This document shows, piece after piece, positions 47,799 through 59,670 of a stretch of DNA of 64,000 nucleotides. Under the pieces are notes generated by a model that was given only the letters and a program-made list of their open reading frames with translations, made no database searches and was not told where the DNA came from. The DNA lies in NCBI GenBank assembly GCA_035772785.1, contig JAOCPU010000024.1, forward strand, positions 425,663-489,662, read 5' to 3'. The number at the start of each line of letters is the position of its first letter. Position 1 is the stretch's first letter. Source of the stretch: Phlebiopsis flavidoalba (lineage: Eukaryota > Basidiomycota > Agaricomycetes > Polyporales > Phanerochaetaceae). Position numbers and translations under genes: made by a program.

Positions 47799-48453
47799 GC
47801 GATGCCGATTTGCCTGTCCCCCTGCCTCGTGTGCGGACTGGGAGGATACATGGATGTAATGTGCGGATTTGCTGCGTCTTTATTTTATGCACACCTTTTT
47901 CATTGGTAGCACGTTAATTTATTCACACCGCAATACGGAGTTAAGGAGCGCCGCGAGAAACGAACAGGGCTCTGTTAGAGTATTTGATAAATTCGTTGCT
48001 AGTGTCGCTATCTCTGGGGCTTGCCGAGGCCGACTCTTGGGGACCGGACAGCGCATACCAATTCGAGGCGGGGGGTCTCTTCTTGTCTGTATCTTTCGTG
48101 TTTCAGGGCTGCTGGCCGGGCTACTGTTAGCATCGAACACTCGCTTTCTACCCCGTACGTGCCCCCCACCGCCTGCTGCACGCGCGCGTTCCTGGAGCTC
48201 CTTGCTGACCGGCGCGTGTTCGCAGATAAGGTCACGTCGTTCCACGAATTTAACGTCGACCAGGTTAGAGGTGCTGGCGAGGAGGACACACTGCGCGCAC
48301 AGCGAGAAACAGAGAAAGAGAGCGTGTCGCCGTGGTATTCCTAGATTGAACAGTGCGTGCGGGCCCCTTCGTATTACGCAGACAGCAGTTTGACGCGTCC
48401 CAGACGCGTACCCCTACGTCACCAGCCTCGCTGTTCTACCCGCCTTTGCTGTC
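47799..48453. other. Short intergenic region before the giant gene
   Basis: No supported gene. It probably includes promoter and 5' untranslated sequence of the following gene. Overlapping frames on both strands reflect rising GC content. Confidence 0.45.
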
Positions 48454-51400
48454 ATGTCCACCGCAACGACGAGCAGCCCCTCCCATCAACACATTGAGAG
48501 CCCACCAGACACCGGTCTCCGCGCAGTGCCTCGTCGCGCTCCCCAGCTCAGCACTCCCCCCCGCTATACGCTCGGCCGTCGACTGGCTTTTCCCCCAATC
48601 TCTTACAAACCGAAACAATGGGTTCCCAGCGGTCCAATTCTGGCGGGGTCATGTGCCCGAAGCCGCACGTCGCTCACGCTCGAACGAACCCCGGCCCAAG
48701 CGGACCAGCTCGCCAGGAAACCAAAGATCTACACATCCCCACCTGGACCCACGACCGTCATTCTCGACCAGCTACGCCCGAACCGCAGACTCAGCGTCCC
48801 CACCGCCAGTAGGTCTGTGTACGACCTGTCTCTCGGACGGGACTCTCTACCGCTTCGATGGCTTCTGGATCCTCTCTGCGCCACGACCCTTCTTCACCCA
48901 CACGACCCTTAATAACCCGCCCCGCGGTCTGGGCGACCTGCGGAACCTCTCGCGCAAAACCCGTGGTCCAAGTCCGCAGGCCGAACCTCGGACAAAGTTC
49001 TCGCTACTCAGAGGGGGCGTCGGCGGGGGTCCCCCACGCCTCGAGCCCCATCCGTACGACGTCATTTTCAAGATGCAAGAAGGTGCACAACTACCGTAAC
49101 AACAGTAACGACATGCGTCGGGAGCAACCGTCACGAAGTCCTTCGTCCTGCACTCCCCTCAAAAGTTTTCGACCATCGTATCCTTTCCCGCTCATCCAGC
49201 ACATCACTAGTGTTGAGACCCCGTCTTCCTCTCCCCCGAGCCGCAGCGGCGTACGTGCAACACCCAGCCGCGTCCAATCCATCCCCCGTAAGTTTCTTGG
49301 CCCGTCCCCCGTCACAACCTCTTTCTCAATGCATCGGGCCCCGTACACGACGCGCCTCGGCACCTCTGTTCCAGCATGCACGTGTGCCTTACCGTCTACA
49401 ACTCGGCGTCGACCCAAGCTTGGTAATAAGTTCCCACCCCCCGAGCCCCAAACGCAAAGGCGGCTTTTCATCCTCCGAGACGGACCCGCCCAAGGACAAG
49501 TCGGGCAGCATAGGCTCCGGCTCGTCGTCCCGGCCAACGTTTCCCTTTGGCTTCTGGTGGGCTCCGGCGGCGGGCGTTCCGTCTCTCCTCTGAGCACCAA
49601 GAAAAATGAGGACACCCCGAGCCCCCTCGACCGGCCCGGTGCTTCTTCTTCTTTACTTTAAGCGCGCCACCGACGATCGTCGAACCGGGCAGCGACGAGC
49701 AGGGACGGCGAAGAGCGCGAAGTCGGAACGTCGCAGCTGGTCTACCCTAAGGCGCAGGGCTTCATCAACCAGGCTGATGGACTTTCGCCCGCGGCGATGA
49801 ACTCGCGCGGCGCGCAAGCCAGCGTACCATGGGGCGGCGGCGGGCTCGCGCTGTCCAAGGGCTGGAAGCCGTTCAAGCTCGTGCTCAAGGGCTCGAGAAA
49901 GCTCTACTACTTCTACAAGCCGCCGTCGGACCGTGCGCGGCGGGCATCAAGGAGCGCTGTTCCCCACGGCGCTCGTGGTGCTGCTTAACGAGGATGAGGG
50001 CGTCGTGGGAGGAAGTGGAGTGAAGGAGGCAGAGGTGCTGGCGCGCGGGGGACGGGAGCGTGGGGACGACGGAGACGGCGGAAACGCGCGTACTGGGGGA
50101 GCAGCGCGACGCACCCCGCGCTGGTTGCTGAGGGACGGGCAGGTAGAGAAGGGGACTTATGAAGCCCTCAGTGCCACGAAGGCTGTGTTTCACACCACAT
50201 TCCGTAATGACGAACGGGCGCCTTCAGAAACAGCCGCACGCCGCCTTCGTCGTCGTCGTCCGCGCGGCGATTTTCTCGTCTGCCCCCCCCCCCCCCGATC
50301 CTGTGCGCGCTGCCCGCGCTCGGCGTCGACCGGCGCGCAGTTTGAGAGCGAGCTCCGGCGGTGCGGGACGACTGCTCGTTCGACACGTCGACCGCGAGGG
50401 GAGCGCGACGGAAGACAGCGCGGGGACAGAAGGCGCCACTGGACTCGACAGGATCATGTACGTCACCTACCCCGTGCGCCCACGGTGCGATAGATGCGTG
50501 CCTGTGACCATGCTGGGAACCACGCCACGATCCCGAACCGGGGGGGGGGGGGGCCCCTCCGGCTGACAACAGCGATCACAGCGGCGGCGGTGCGCCGCTG
50601 GGATGTGCCCATGTCCGTTCCCTAATACACACACCAGCCCATGTCAGGCGCCTTCTCAGGAACTCCCGCCAGCCCAGCGTCGCGTTCTCGGCGACCGTAA
50701 CATAGGTACCCGCCGATGGGCCCTGCCGCGCGAGGGGATTCCGGAGCGCGCGCTGTTCGATGAAATGTTGGTAACTTTATCGCCAGCGCGGTCGCGTCGC
50801 CCCGAGTGAACCATCGTGCGGCTGTTCGCTCCTTCACCAAGCCCGGACGGCGGGGATCCCTCATGCTGGTCGACTGCTAGCATTCGACGCGCTCGGCGAG
50901 CCGCCGCACGTCCCTGAAAGACGCACTGACCGACAGAACGTGAAGAACCGCTGTTTGGCGCCGCAGGGGCCGCCTGTCGACGCGGGCGGTGTTCAGCAGC
51001 AGGGACGGTAGCGGCCTCGGCGCGGACACGCACGCCTGTCGCGCGCATGCCGAGTACTTGCACGGCCTGCATCGCGCCTCCAGGGCGCGCCGCCCGCACA
51101 ACGTCCACCTGTCGGCGCGTGCCTCGCCAGAGCAGGGCAGCCCGACGCGAGACGCGGCCGCGCCGGGCGCTCGGGGGGGGAATGCGTTTTGTGGGCACCG
51201 ACGCGCAGCCCGAGCACTAAGTGCTCACGAAGCTTCATCCTGCGGACAAGATCCTCATCGTGCGGACGCGCCGGCGTACGGCTGCTGCGCGCGCAGACGG
51301 CGCAGCCCCGCGCACTGCCCTCGCGCTACGCGGAGGTCACTCGCGGGTGGGCGCGCCATCGGCGAGGTGTGCCGGCCGGCACGGCGACGGGTGGCGCCAT

Positions 51401-54400
51401 TCCGCGCGATTTCGCGGCCGCTCACGGCGCGCCCGATTGCGCGGCCCCTTTTTCCCCCGAAACAAGATCTGGAAGCGCGTCGGGGGACGGCGCAGGCGGC
51501 TTGTGCAGGGCTGGTGTACGCGCCCTCGACGGGCGGCGAGGCCGGGCGCTGCTTGATGGAAGCGCCAACACGATATTCCGGTGGGCGCGGCGAGCGCGTC
51601 CACGGGATTCAAGTCGTGCCTCGTGCTCTCGAGGGCGGGTCCTGCGAGCAGCGGATTGGCGGCGCGGGGGAGTTGTTCGGCGTGTGGACTGGTTGTACTC
51701 GGCGTGGCGGGCATTTGAGAGTCATGCCGTCTGCAGATTTCCGCAGCTTTCAAGGAAGCGGGTGGTTTTAGGAAAGGGCGGATGTCCCGTGCGTGCGGAA
51801 CGATTCACCGGATGATGTGGGAAGTGGCTTGCGGCGGCACTTGGCCACGCCGGTGTGCATGAATGGAGGGGGTGGCGGCATGTTCGCCATGCCACTGAAC
51901 TGAAAGGCGGTGTGACGTGCGGCGCGTGTGCAGGTCTGCGGCTTCTTAACAAATTCGTTTTCCTGATTTCCTTCCGTCCTACGGATCGAGCAGTACCTGC
52001 CCAACAGTAAAAGAGGGGGAAAAAAATCCTGTCGGCATCGCGGTCCGAGCCGCGGCGGACAGGCCTGTTTTGAACCGTTCTAACTGGACGCGCCAGGGCA
52101 CGCAACAGACCTGTGGGGACCATCCCGCTGACGCTCCGCGTGGTGGCGTATTCCCCGAACCGCTGCAAACGACTGGCCTTTCATCAACCACTCGGAACAC
52201 ATCCAGCGCGGCCAGACGCACTGGAGACAGCACCCGCGTCGACCATGCGTATCCAGGACCTGCAGTACCCTGAGTCCGCGAGTATCCACGTCGGCATGCA
52301 GCAGAAGCCCGCCCTCGGTCGCGACCAAGGTCCAAAACATCAGCTTTCGACCTCGGCGGGACGGGTGATTCATCGTGTACGACGGCGAAGCTCATGCTGC
52401 TCCATTGCAGCCGGAGTCCCGGACCCGGGCGCGCCCTCGCGCGCGTCGGTCAGCGCCCGCCGAGCGGCTCGCGACGTCACCGTGGCGCCGGACCGCACGA
52501 ACGTTTGCGCGGAACCCGTCCGTGCGCTGTGTCATAAGGTTCGTGGGGCAACCAGGCCTCGAGCGGCAAAGCCTGACCACTCCGGCGGAGCTCGCTGGCC
52601 TTGCGCTGTCGAAGAGCCGCTAAGCTTCGGCCGCTCGAGCCGTGGGGCCGAGCGAGCGCCCGATCCGCGTCGTCATCCAGGCGGGGCACGCTCGAGCGTC
52701 CCCTTGTTGTGCTGGCTCGTCGAGGGCCTCCCCGGGGCGTCTCGTCTGTCCTCCGTCGCGGAGCAGACAACAGGCGAGAATGCCCGCTCGACCGCACAAA
52801 GAAGACGCGCGAGCTTGCGCGTCGACGATGGAACGGACTTTTGTTTTGTGCCTGTGTGTTGGGGTGAACGACGTTGGGTCCGGAGTATTTTTGTCACGCC
52901 CCAGTGTGCTTTTTCGAGGTGCGCGCGCTGTTTCTACCGTTTTGTGCTATCCATCCCGCTGACCGGTCATCGACCTCGTGCAGCTCCCTCAGGAAAAAAG
53001 GTAGGGCTTGCGGGGGCGCAGATCAAGATCGCGTCGCCCTCGTCGAGCGACGTGGCACGGGGGGGGGGGGGGGGGGTGCCGTCGTGCGCGTCAGACGCCG
53101 GCTACAGAAGTCCTCGAGAAATAGACCATTCAGTGGGGCCGGCTGAGTGAGGGGGTGCACGAGGGCTGCGGGCGGCGCGAAATGACTCGCATGGAGGCAC
53201 TATCCACGAGCTCGCTCAGGCGCTTGCTTCGCCGTTCGTCAACGCGCAGCCTAATGAACCTGACCCCGGATCATGCGCCCGCAGCCATGTAGTCCTCGTG
53301 GCGAGACTCGCAGTCAGTGCAGCGCGGGTTTGAGTACGATTCAACGAGAATCGGAAGGGCTGTGCTGAGTGTCCGCTGTCTCTCCAAACGCTGCGGCCCC
53401 TTTCGCGCGCCACGTTCGGCGCGGAGTCGTTCTTGGAGCCGTCTGCCGCCCGCTCCGTACCCCGTTTGGATCTGAGGCGCCCGGATATTGATCAGGTCCA
53501 CAAGGCGGAGGATTTGGGTGAACAATATTGATGCGATGGCCACGGCTGCGTTCCGCAACGTCTCGCACGAGGTGAGTTTTCTATAAGGAGCTGCGTTAAA
53601 CGTCGGGCGTGTGGTTGACGCACGCATCAGCCAGGATCTGTTCGTCACCGCGGACATCCTCGAGGTCCAATCCGCAGACCGCACTCGGCTGGTTCCTGAC
53701 CCGCGACCGATGCGCAATATCCGACGAAGTCGAGATCCAGTCCATCCCACGCATACCTCCAAGACGTCGAACCGTCGCCCATGATTCTGCCTCGATAGCT
53801 GGGGCAGGAGTCCCTGTATCCCGGCACTTCCCGCCCTCCCTGTGCTGGGGGTGCATCCGCGCCTTCATGATCGTCCGCAAGTGGCTCGTCGCGCGGCTCG
53901 CGGCGTCCAAGATCAGGCCCTCAAGACGCGCCAGGCGCGCATGGACACGCTCCTCCGCGCGAGTCGGATCGCGAAGCGCTTGGCGCAAACGCGTGAGCCC
54001 GCGGGACGTCGAGCAATGGCGCGATGGAACGGGCCCGTGCCGGGCGCTCGTTTGTCGAGGGCGTGCTTATGTCTCGGCGGCCAATGGAGGCGTCGAGAGC
54101 ATGACTTGTACCATCCGCGCGCGCGTGGCAGTCGCTGCCCGCGTCCAAGGGCGTGCTTTGTGTGATACGCTCTCGCGTCCCTACTACACAAGGTCCCTGC
54201 TGACGCAGCCTGGCTCCCGGGAACTCAGCGCTCGAACCCTGGCAGGGGGGGGGGGGGGGGCACCACTGGACATCAGGGTGGCTCCTCGAACGGCATGTTT
54301 GAGGTCATCAGTATGCCGGATATTCGCATCGAACAAGGATGGGTCTCAGCCTAGTCAACTTCGATAAGCGCAGGTACGCTCGATGTTGGTACGGTGTCAC

Positions 54401-56753
54401 CGCCGATGCTGACTCGTGTAGGGTCCCCTATATGCGCTTGTCACGAACACGGGCACGTACGGCTCGCGGAAAGCGCGGCACCGCGTGGGGAGCATCGAGG
54501 ACAAGCTGACGAACTTTGAGCGGCTTCAACGCAATCATCGAGCAGGAGCTCGGGGCAGTGGACGTGCACTTTGAACCTGCGCGCGATCCGCGAGGGCCAG
54601 GCCGTAGGGGGGGGCGTGAGGCTCATAATGAGCTCGGGGCATTTCCACTGCAACCACGCGCGCCGCCGGCCGGAGTACTGCGTGGGGGGGGGGGGGGCGC
54701 AAAGCAGCACCGCGCCCGTTCAACCCTGCTCGTGTCGACGCAAGCACGGAAAAGTACAAGCGACGACCAGCTTCGCTCCGCGACCCACACCAAATACACC
54801 CACCGCGTCAGCGGCGCGAGAAGCGCCAGGAGTCAGCACCGGCTCGCACAAGAAGGAAGAGTACATTTCAAGCGCCGCGCGATGCACGTCCGCAAGCCGC
54901 CGCACGCTGGGGGGGGGGGGCGGGGCGGGGGGGGGGGGCGCCAAACAGGCGGCGAGCGCCTTCGTCGCGCCACCATCAGGCGACGAAGAAGACGAAGCGT
55001 GTCCAAGCTCGTGGGGGTGCGATGGGGGGGGGGGCAGGGGTGGGTGCAATGCGGCCCATGCTCGAGCGCGTTCATCCTCCACGAGACCGGCGTCGGCGCG
55101 CCAAGAAACCCCGAAGCGCACGGCAGACTCGGAGCTATCCGACTTTGCGGCGGGGGCAGCAAGCGCATGGCGATGGTCGATGAGCATCGTCGACGCGAAG
55201 CTGGGCGAACGGTTCATCAACCAGGAGCGCTCGTTCACGTGTTCCAGCTCGACACACCGAGGACGGCGGGCCACTACCTCCTCCAGGCGCTCGACCGCGC
55301 GGAGATGAAGAAGTATGGAGACGATCGAGCGCAGTGTCGAAGACGGCGGCGAAGAGGCGGTTTGACGTATATGGGGCAGAACTCGAAGGTGCAGTCCGTC
55401 GGACCATTTGGTTGAGGACCGGGCTGGCATCACGCCGCGCCGGGATCCACGAGAGCAGAGTGCGTCCGGTGCTGAGTCCACTCGTGTGTTGTGGTGTTGA
55501 CTTGGGTGAGCAGTGTATGGCGTGGCACTCTGGAGACTCCTGCTCCAACGCGAAGCTCCGAACGGGGAAGTGGCTCCAGGAGCAATCTCCAGTCAGTTAT
55601 CCAACGCCTGATTTGAGCGAGGTAGAGTACTCGAGGCCTGACGGACCCGGTCCGGAATATGTGAGTCGCATATCGTAGCCACAAACGCCCCCCCCAGAAT
55701 ACTCAAGTGCTACAGACATCGGGTGGCTACGGTGCTCAGGTCTGAGGTCAGCATGCTCAGGGGGGACGCCCTGAACAGAGCAGGTTCTTGTTCCTCCCTG
55801 AACGTTGAACTCTGATTATCTATTCTCACTCCTGCTCAGCGTTGGGCACACAAAAAAACCTTCTCCTATCCACCGGTGATATGGCCGACGTGGAAAGACT
55901 TACACCACGACATCAACGCACTGAGGTTGTGCGACCTGATCACAAGAGCCTGTGTTCCGCGTAATGCCCCTGGCGAGGATGTTACACCCGCGCCGGACGG
56001 CACGTCTCAAGATCATGATGACAGGTCGCCACCGGCCCCAGTGACGAATCACGCGTCCCTTTCGACTCGAAGCTTCGTCGCGCACATCCGCGCGGTCGTC
56101 CCCACGAGCTGCCGCGCCCGCATTCGATTCCTGCTGCAAAACGCCTCGTCGAAGCACCTCGACAAGATGCGTTCATCCCATCGACCCTTGCGAATGTGAT
56201 GCTGACGTTCCGTGTAGAGCTGACCGACTTATTGAGGAAAAATAACCAGATGACGGCCGAGTCGCCCTCGCGACCGTGTTCAGGCCACCGATCCCTGATC
56301 CGCTCCGCGGACGACGACGTCAACTTCATTTTTTGCAAACAATGGGCAAGGCGCACCGCGCCACGAAAATGTGTCCATCCTACGCACGTACGTCGACCCC
56401 CCTTCCATCCTCCCCACACCCCACACCCTACACTAACCCCCACCGGCAGGCACACACGTCAAATCTTCGACGACGTTCGAGCCCGATGACCGTCGACGCG
56501 GAGCACGACCGACGCCACGAGTCCGAGGACGAGTTCTGACACCACTTTGACGCGCACGATCCCGGAGGAGGACGAGGATGAGGACGAGCTCCGGTCTGCC
56601 AGAAGACCGTGCAGGCTGCGGTCTGCTGATGGGCGACAGCGAGGACGACGAACGAAGGCCAGATGGTCACCGTCGCGCCACTGCGCGCGCCCCGTCCTCG
56701 ACTCCATTGACCTCCCGAGCCCGTGTGATTTGTCCATTCCTATGCCGCCGTAA
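48454..56753 (+). CDS. Giant Ras/Rho regulator: PH - RasGEF-like - PH - RhoGAP protein
   Basis: Very GC-rich gene of about 8.3 kb. A disordered Pro/Ser-rich start (SPKRKGGFSSSE) leads to a PH segment near 49850: WKPFKLVLKGS, YYFYKPPSDR, then AGIKELFPTALVVLLNEDE. Near 52660 RVVIQAG, then after a shift TLERL, resembles a RasGEF N-terminal (REM) module, continued by FVTPQ near 52895. From 53530 to 54110, MATAAFRNVSHE, LFVTADILEVQSADRT, CIRAFMIVRKWLVARLAA and a RARRMDTLLRA pattern fit a CDC25-type RasGEF core. A helical region follows (IEDKLTNFERL), then a second PH (SIVDAKLGERFINQERSFT, HYLLQALDRAEMKKY). RhoGAP signs are HLDK, NQMTAES and LIRSADDDVNFIF near 56150-56330, and an acidic tail ends near 56753. 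It would link Ras activation to Rho inactivation. Indels and G runs are extreme, and the start is uncertain. Confidence 0.65.
50283..50296. repeat. C14 homopolymer in the giant gene
   Basis: Fourteen C inside the region that should encode part of the linker after the first PH domain. Confidence 0.85.
50540..50553. repeat. G14 homopolymer in the giant gene
   Basis: Fourteen G on the coding strand, within a glycine/proline-rich reading of the giant gene. Confidence 0.85.
53059..53076. repeat. G18 homopolymer in the giant gene
   Basis: Eighteen G on the coding strand between the REM-like and RasGEF-like regions. Confidence 0.85.
54245..54260. repeat. G16 homopolymer in the giant gene
   Basis: Sixteen G on the coding strand, downstream of the RasGEF-like core. 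Confidence 0.85.
54684..54697. repeat. G14 homopolymer in the giant gene
   Basis: Fourteen G on the coding strand, just after the helical region that precedes the second PH domain. Confidence 0.85.
54909..54938. repeat. Interrupted G tract in the giant gene
   Basis: G12, C, G4, C, G12 in succession, encoding poly-Gly in one frame and arginine/glycine in others. Confidence 0.85.
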
Positions 56754-57384
56754 CGTAGCCTGTAAATCACACTTAATCTCTCTTTTCGCGCCCTCTCGCG
56801 TTTTTCTTTGATCTCTTTGAAAGTCGCTCTGGATGTACGACCCCGTCTCTCTCTCGATCCCTGCTGATGCACATGGACTTACTCTCATTTTTGGGACACT
56901 ACGCTCACTCTTCCTCACGCTCTTGTGTGTATACTGGTACTGTATGTCATCATGGTCCACTATTTCTCACCCACATATAATTAGTTAATTGCTACTCAGT
57001 TCAAAACTCGCAGGTGACCGTGGCGCCGTAACCCAATTTACTTCTCCGGAGTCCGACAAGATGCACACGTCCGCAGATGAACCGGATCCCGCCCAGCGCC
57101 ACCAGAACAATATCACACCCTACTCAACGACGTTAAACAAGTCACAGGAGACAATGCAGGGGCTTGAGCTACTGATGGGAAACATATTGAAGAAAGTTTG
57201 CTACGCCTGGATCGCGAGTGACCAGAGCTAGAGGCGGAAAGACGATGCAGAGGGTTTCGTAAACATCGTTTCCAGGATTTATTACACATACAACTATTCG
57301 CGAACACAGTACGTTGAATCTAAATGAAGCAAATGTTACATAATGAAGATTCTAGTACGAATACTCATCTTCTACAACGTCATT
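56754..57384. other. 3' flank shared by two convergent genes
   Basis: The giant gene (plus) and the methyltransferase gene (minus) converge here. A plus-strand frame at 57061-57231 and a minus-strand frame at 57113-57307 show no motif. AT content rises sharply compared with the giant gene. Confidence 0.45.
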
Positions 57385-59348
57385 TTAGACGAAGACTTGA
57401 CATCCATACTCGACGTTCCCCTCTCTCGTGAACGTGATTATATGATCTGGAACAACAATCAGCGAACCTGGGGCACGCAGAGATATGCTCGCAAACTCAA
57501 CCTCCGAGTGTTCTAGTAATAAATCCCGCTTCGCAATAACAGCTAATACACGTTTGGTTATTGGTAATTTTACAGAAGGCGAAGCATAAATCTGCTCACA
57601 AATAATATATCCACTTTCTACGGAACACAGCGATCTCCTCCCGTCCTGCGGGCGAGTCGTTCATCGTTTGAGGGTATTTCTCCTTCAGCGCTACAAAATC
57701 CGCATCATTATTGTCAGAATGCGACACACGAGACATATTAGCCACATCAGCACGTACCTCGTTCTATTTCGTCAAATCCATCTCGAAACGTTGCCGCCAC
57801 TCGCTGCAGCGTCCGTGCGTAGTGCGGGCCGATGTTGTCTACCGCTCGACTAGGAGGCGCTTCGAGGAGCCGTCTATTATGGGCGTCTGTAAGGCGCGTG
57901 ACGGTGGGGAGGACGCCACCGGGGAATACTATGATAGACGTAAGTCGGACGGCATACGTGCCGCGTGTATTGACCTTGAAAGTACTCTGGGGACTGGTCA
58001 GCACATATAGAGTAAAGACTCGGAGAATTGACGCACACTATTTATTGATAAAGTCCTCTGACTTGATGTATGCGTCGTACCGGGCTTCGGGGATTGTGAT
58101 GCCCTTGTACGACGCGACGACGCCCGTGTGGGGCTTCAAAGCCCAATCTATGCCTTGAAATATGTCCTACATGCTCAAAATGTCAATGATCCACCTAGTA
58201 AAAATACGCCCCCAGTGCCACATACCTCGTACCATATCCTTCCCACATCGCTTCCACCATCATCCACACTCACTACCCATATCAAATCGTCCCATCCACT
58301 CCTCCGGCATCGCACGGAAGTCCATGAGGTGCACGCGCACCCTGTCGACCACAGGCAGCGTCTGGCGAGTCTTGTGGTTCGCGTCGGCGTCCTGGCGGAT
58401 GAGCGCTCCGCGGACATGGTCCGCTTGTTCCGTGGAGAGAGGTGATGGTCGTCGACGGTGGTGCCTGGGAGTCGTGCGCACGATTTGGACGCGAGGCGAG
58501 CCCCAGCCAAAGCCTATCTCGAGGAACCTGTGCGCCAATTTGAGATACATGCCATAAAGTAAGGTTGTGTGGCACGGCCTTACTTGTGGCCCGGGCGTAT
58601 ATCTGCTCGCCGTATGATGTGTTGCAGCTTGCGAATTTGAGAATCATAGAGCGGGTCATTTCCTTCTACAGACAATTTCTTGCTCAGCTCTTTCGGAAGC
58701 TTGAGGTCTGCGTCGAGAGAGGGAAATATTCCGCAAGAATATGTGTCATATCCTTGGATAGAAATACTACGCGGCGTCAATAGCGGCTTCCATGGGCATC
58801 TCGGAGATGAACACACCTTTGAACATGTCGTTACAAGTCGTAATGAGCGCTAATGTTCTTGCGCGCGGTGGATAGAATGTTGGCACATGGCAACATGCGG
58901 CCTATCAAGCGTTGCTGGGAATGATAGAAGCGTTGCTGGGAGAGTTAGAAGTGTCGCAAGTGTCGACCATAGGGGGAATCGAGGGTACGGCTTGTTCGCG
59001 GTGTTAATGATAAAAATCTGGCCGTAGGCTCAGATAGCGGGTACAGCGTCGCATAAATTGCTACAATTACTGAAAAAGTCGACCAGGTCCTGGTTGTGGA
59101 CTTACGGTCAGGTCACCGCGCATATACGCCTCGGCAAAGACGAGTAGTCTGCGGCGGAGGAGAGACATGAGGACGCGTACAAAAACGCGGGGTCGTGCAC
59201 TAGTGAGCTCCGCCTGTGGGCCCATCGTTCCCTGCGACCTGCTCATCCGGTTTATGCTGTACGACGTCGAGGGGGAGTTGAGGACGAGTCTGCCGCGCAC
59301 GGACGGTGCGGGAGAGGTGCCAGACAAAGAGCGACTCTGCTGTGTCAA
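57385..59348 (-). CDS. Cyclopropane-fatty-acyl-phospholipid synthase-like methyltransferase
   Basis: SAM-dependent enzyme that adds a methylene or methyl group to unsaturated acyl chains. The N-terminal part has GRLVLNSPSTSYSINRMSRSQ and FAEAYMRGDLT, matching the family's acidic GD region. NISAHYDL-like residues precede TCNDMFKGVFISEM near 58830; then YDTYSCGIFPS, DPLYDSQIRKLQHIIRRADI with RPGHK, an intron (about 58569-58514) and LEIGFGWGS, the SAM-binding motif. Next TLSTEQADHVR-type residues, RVRVHLMDFRAMPEEWMGRFD, FPGGVLPTVTRLTDA, IGPHYARTL, AVFRRKWIYYL, then CYCEAGFITRTLG and DHIITFTREGNVEYG before TAA at 57385. Many frame shifts, but the order is complete. The start is the first Met of the upstream frame; the true start may lie near 59450. 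Confidence 0.8.
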
Positions 59349-59670
59349 AGAGGTAGGCGGACATCGTGAGGGGGGAATCGTGAGAGAATATACGATGGAA
59401 TTACCTGGTATTTATGAAGGCCCCATTCCCCAGCGGCCCAGGAACGATGGCAGCGAAGTTGTTGGGCATCCCATCGAGCTGTTACCGAATCGAGTCGGGT
59501 AGTAACCGAGTCCGGCGAAAACCGGAGCCCTGGACTGGGTCCGCTTCCCACGCCATTCCCGTGACCGTGACGCGTGCTGGTGACGCGTTAATCGGGCACC
59601 GACCGGCGACCAGCACGTGTACCAGGCAACGTCTACTCGACATTTAGTAAATTCGTACATCATTCAAAAC
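59349..59670. other. Upstream flank of the methyltransferase gene
   Basis: May hold the true start of the methyltransferase gene. No other coding signal. Confidence 0.4.

Noticed and set aside
52113..53150. Plus-strand frame of 345 residues, the longest in the window
   Set aside because: It is an alternative frame of the GC-rich giant gene. The REM-like and other conserved pieces are in several frames here, and high GC depletes stop codons.
54720..55481. Minus-strand frame of 253 residues
   Set aside because: It is antisense to the second PH region of the giant gene, Ser/Pro/Arg-rich and without motifs.
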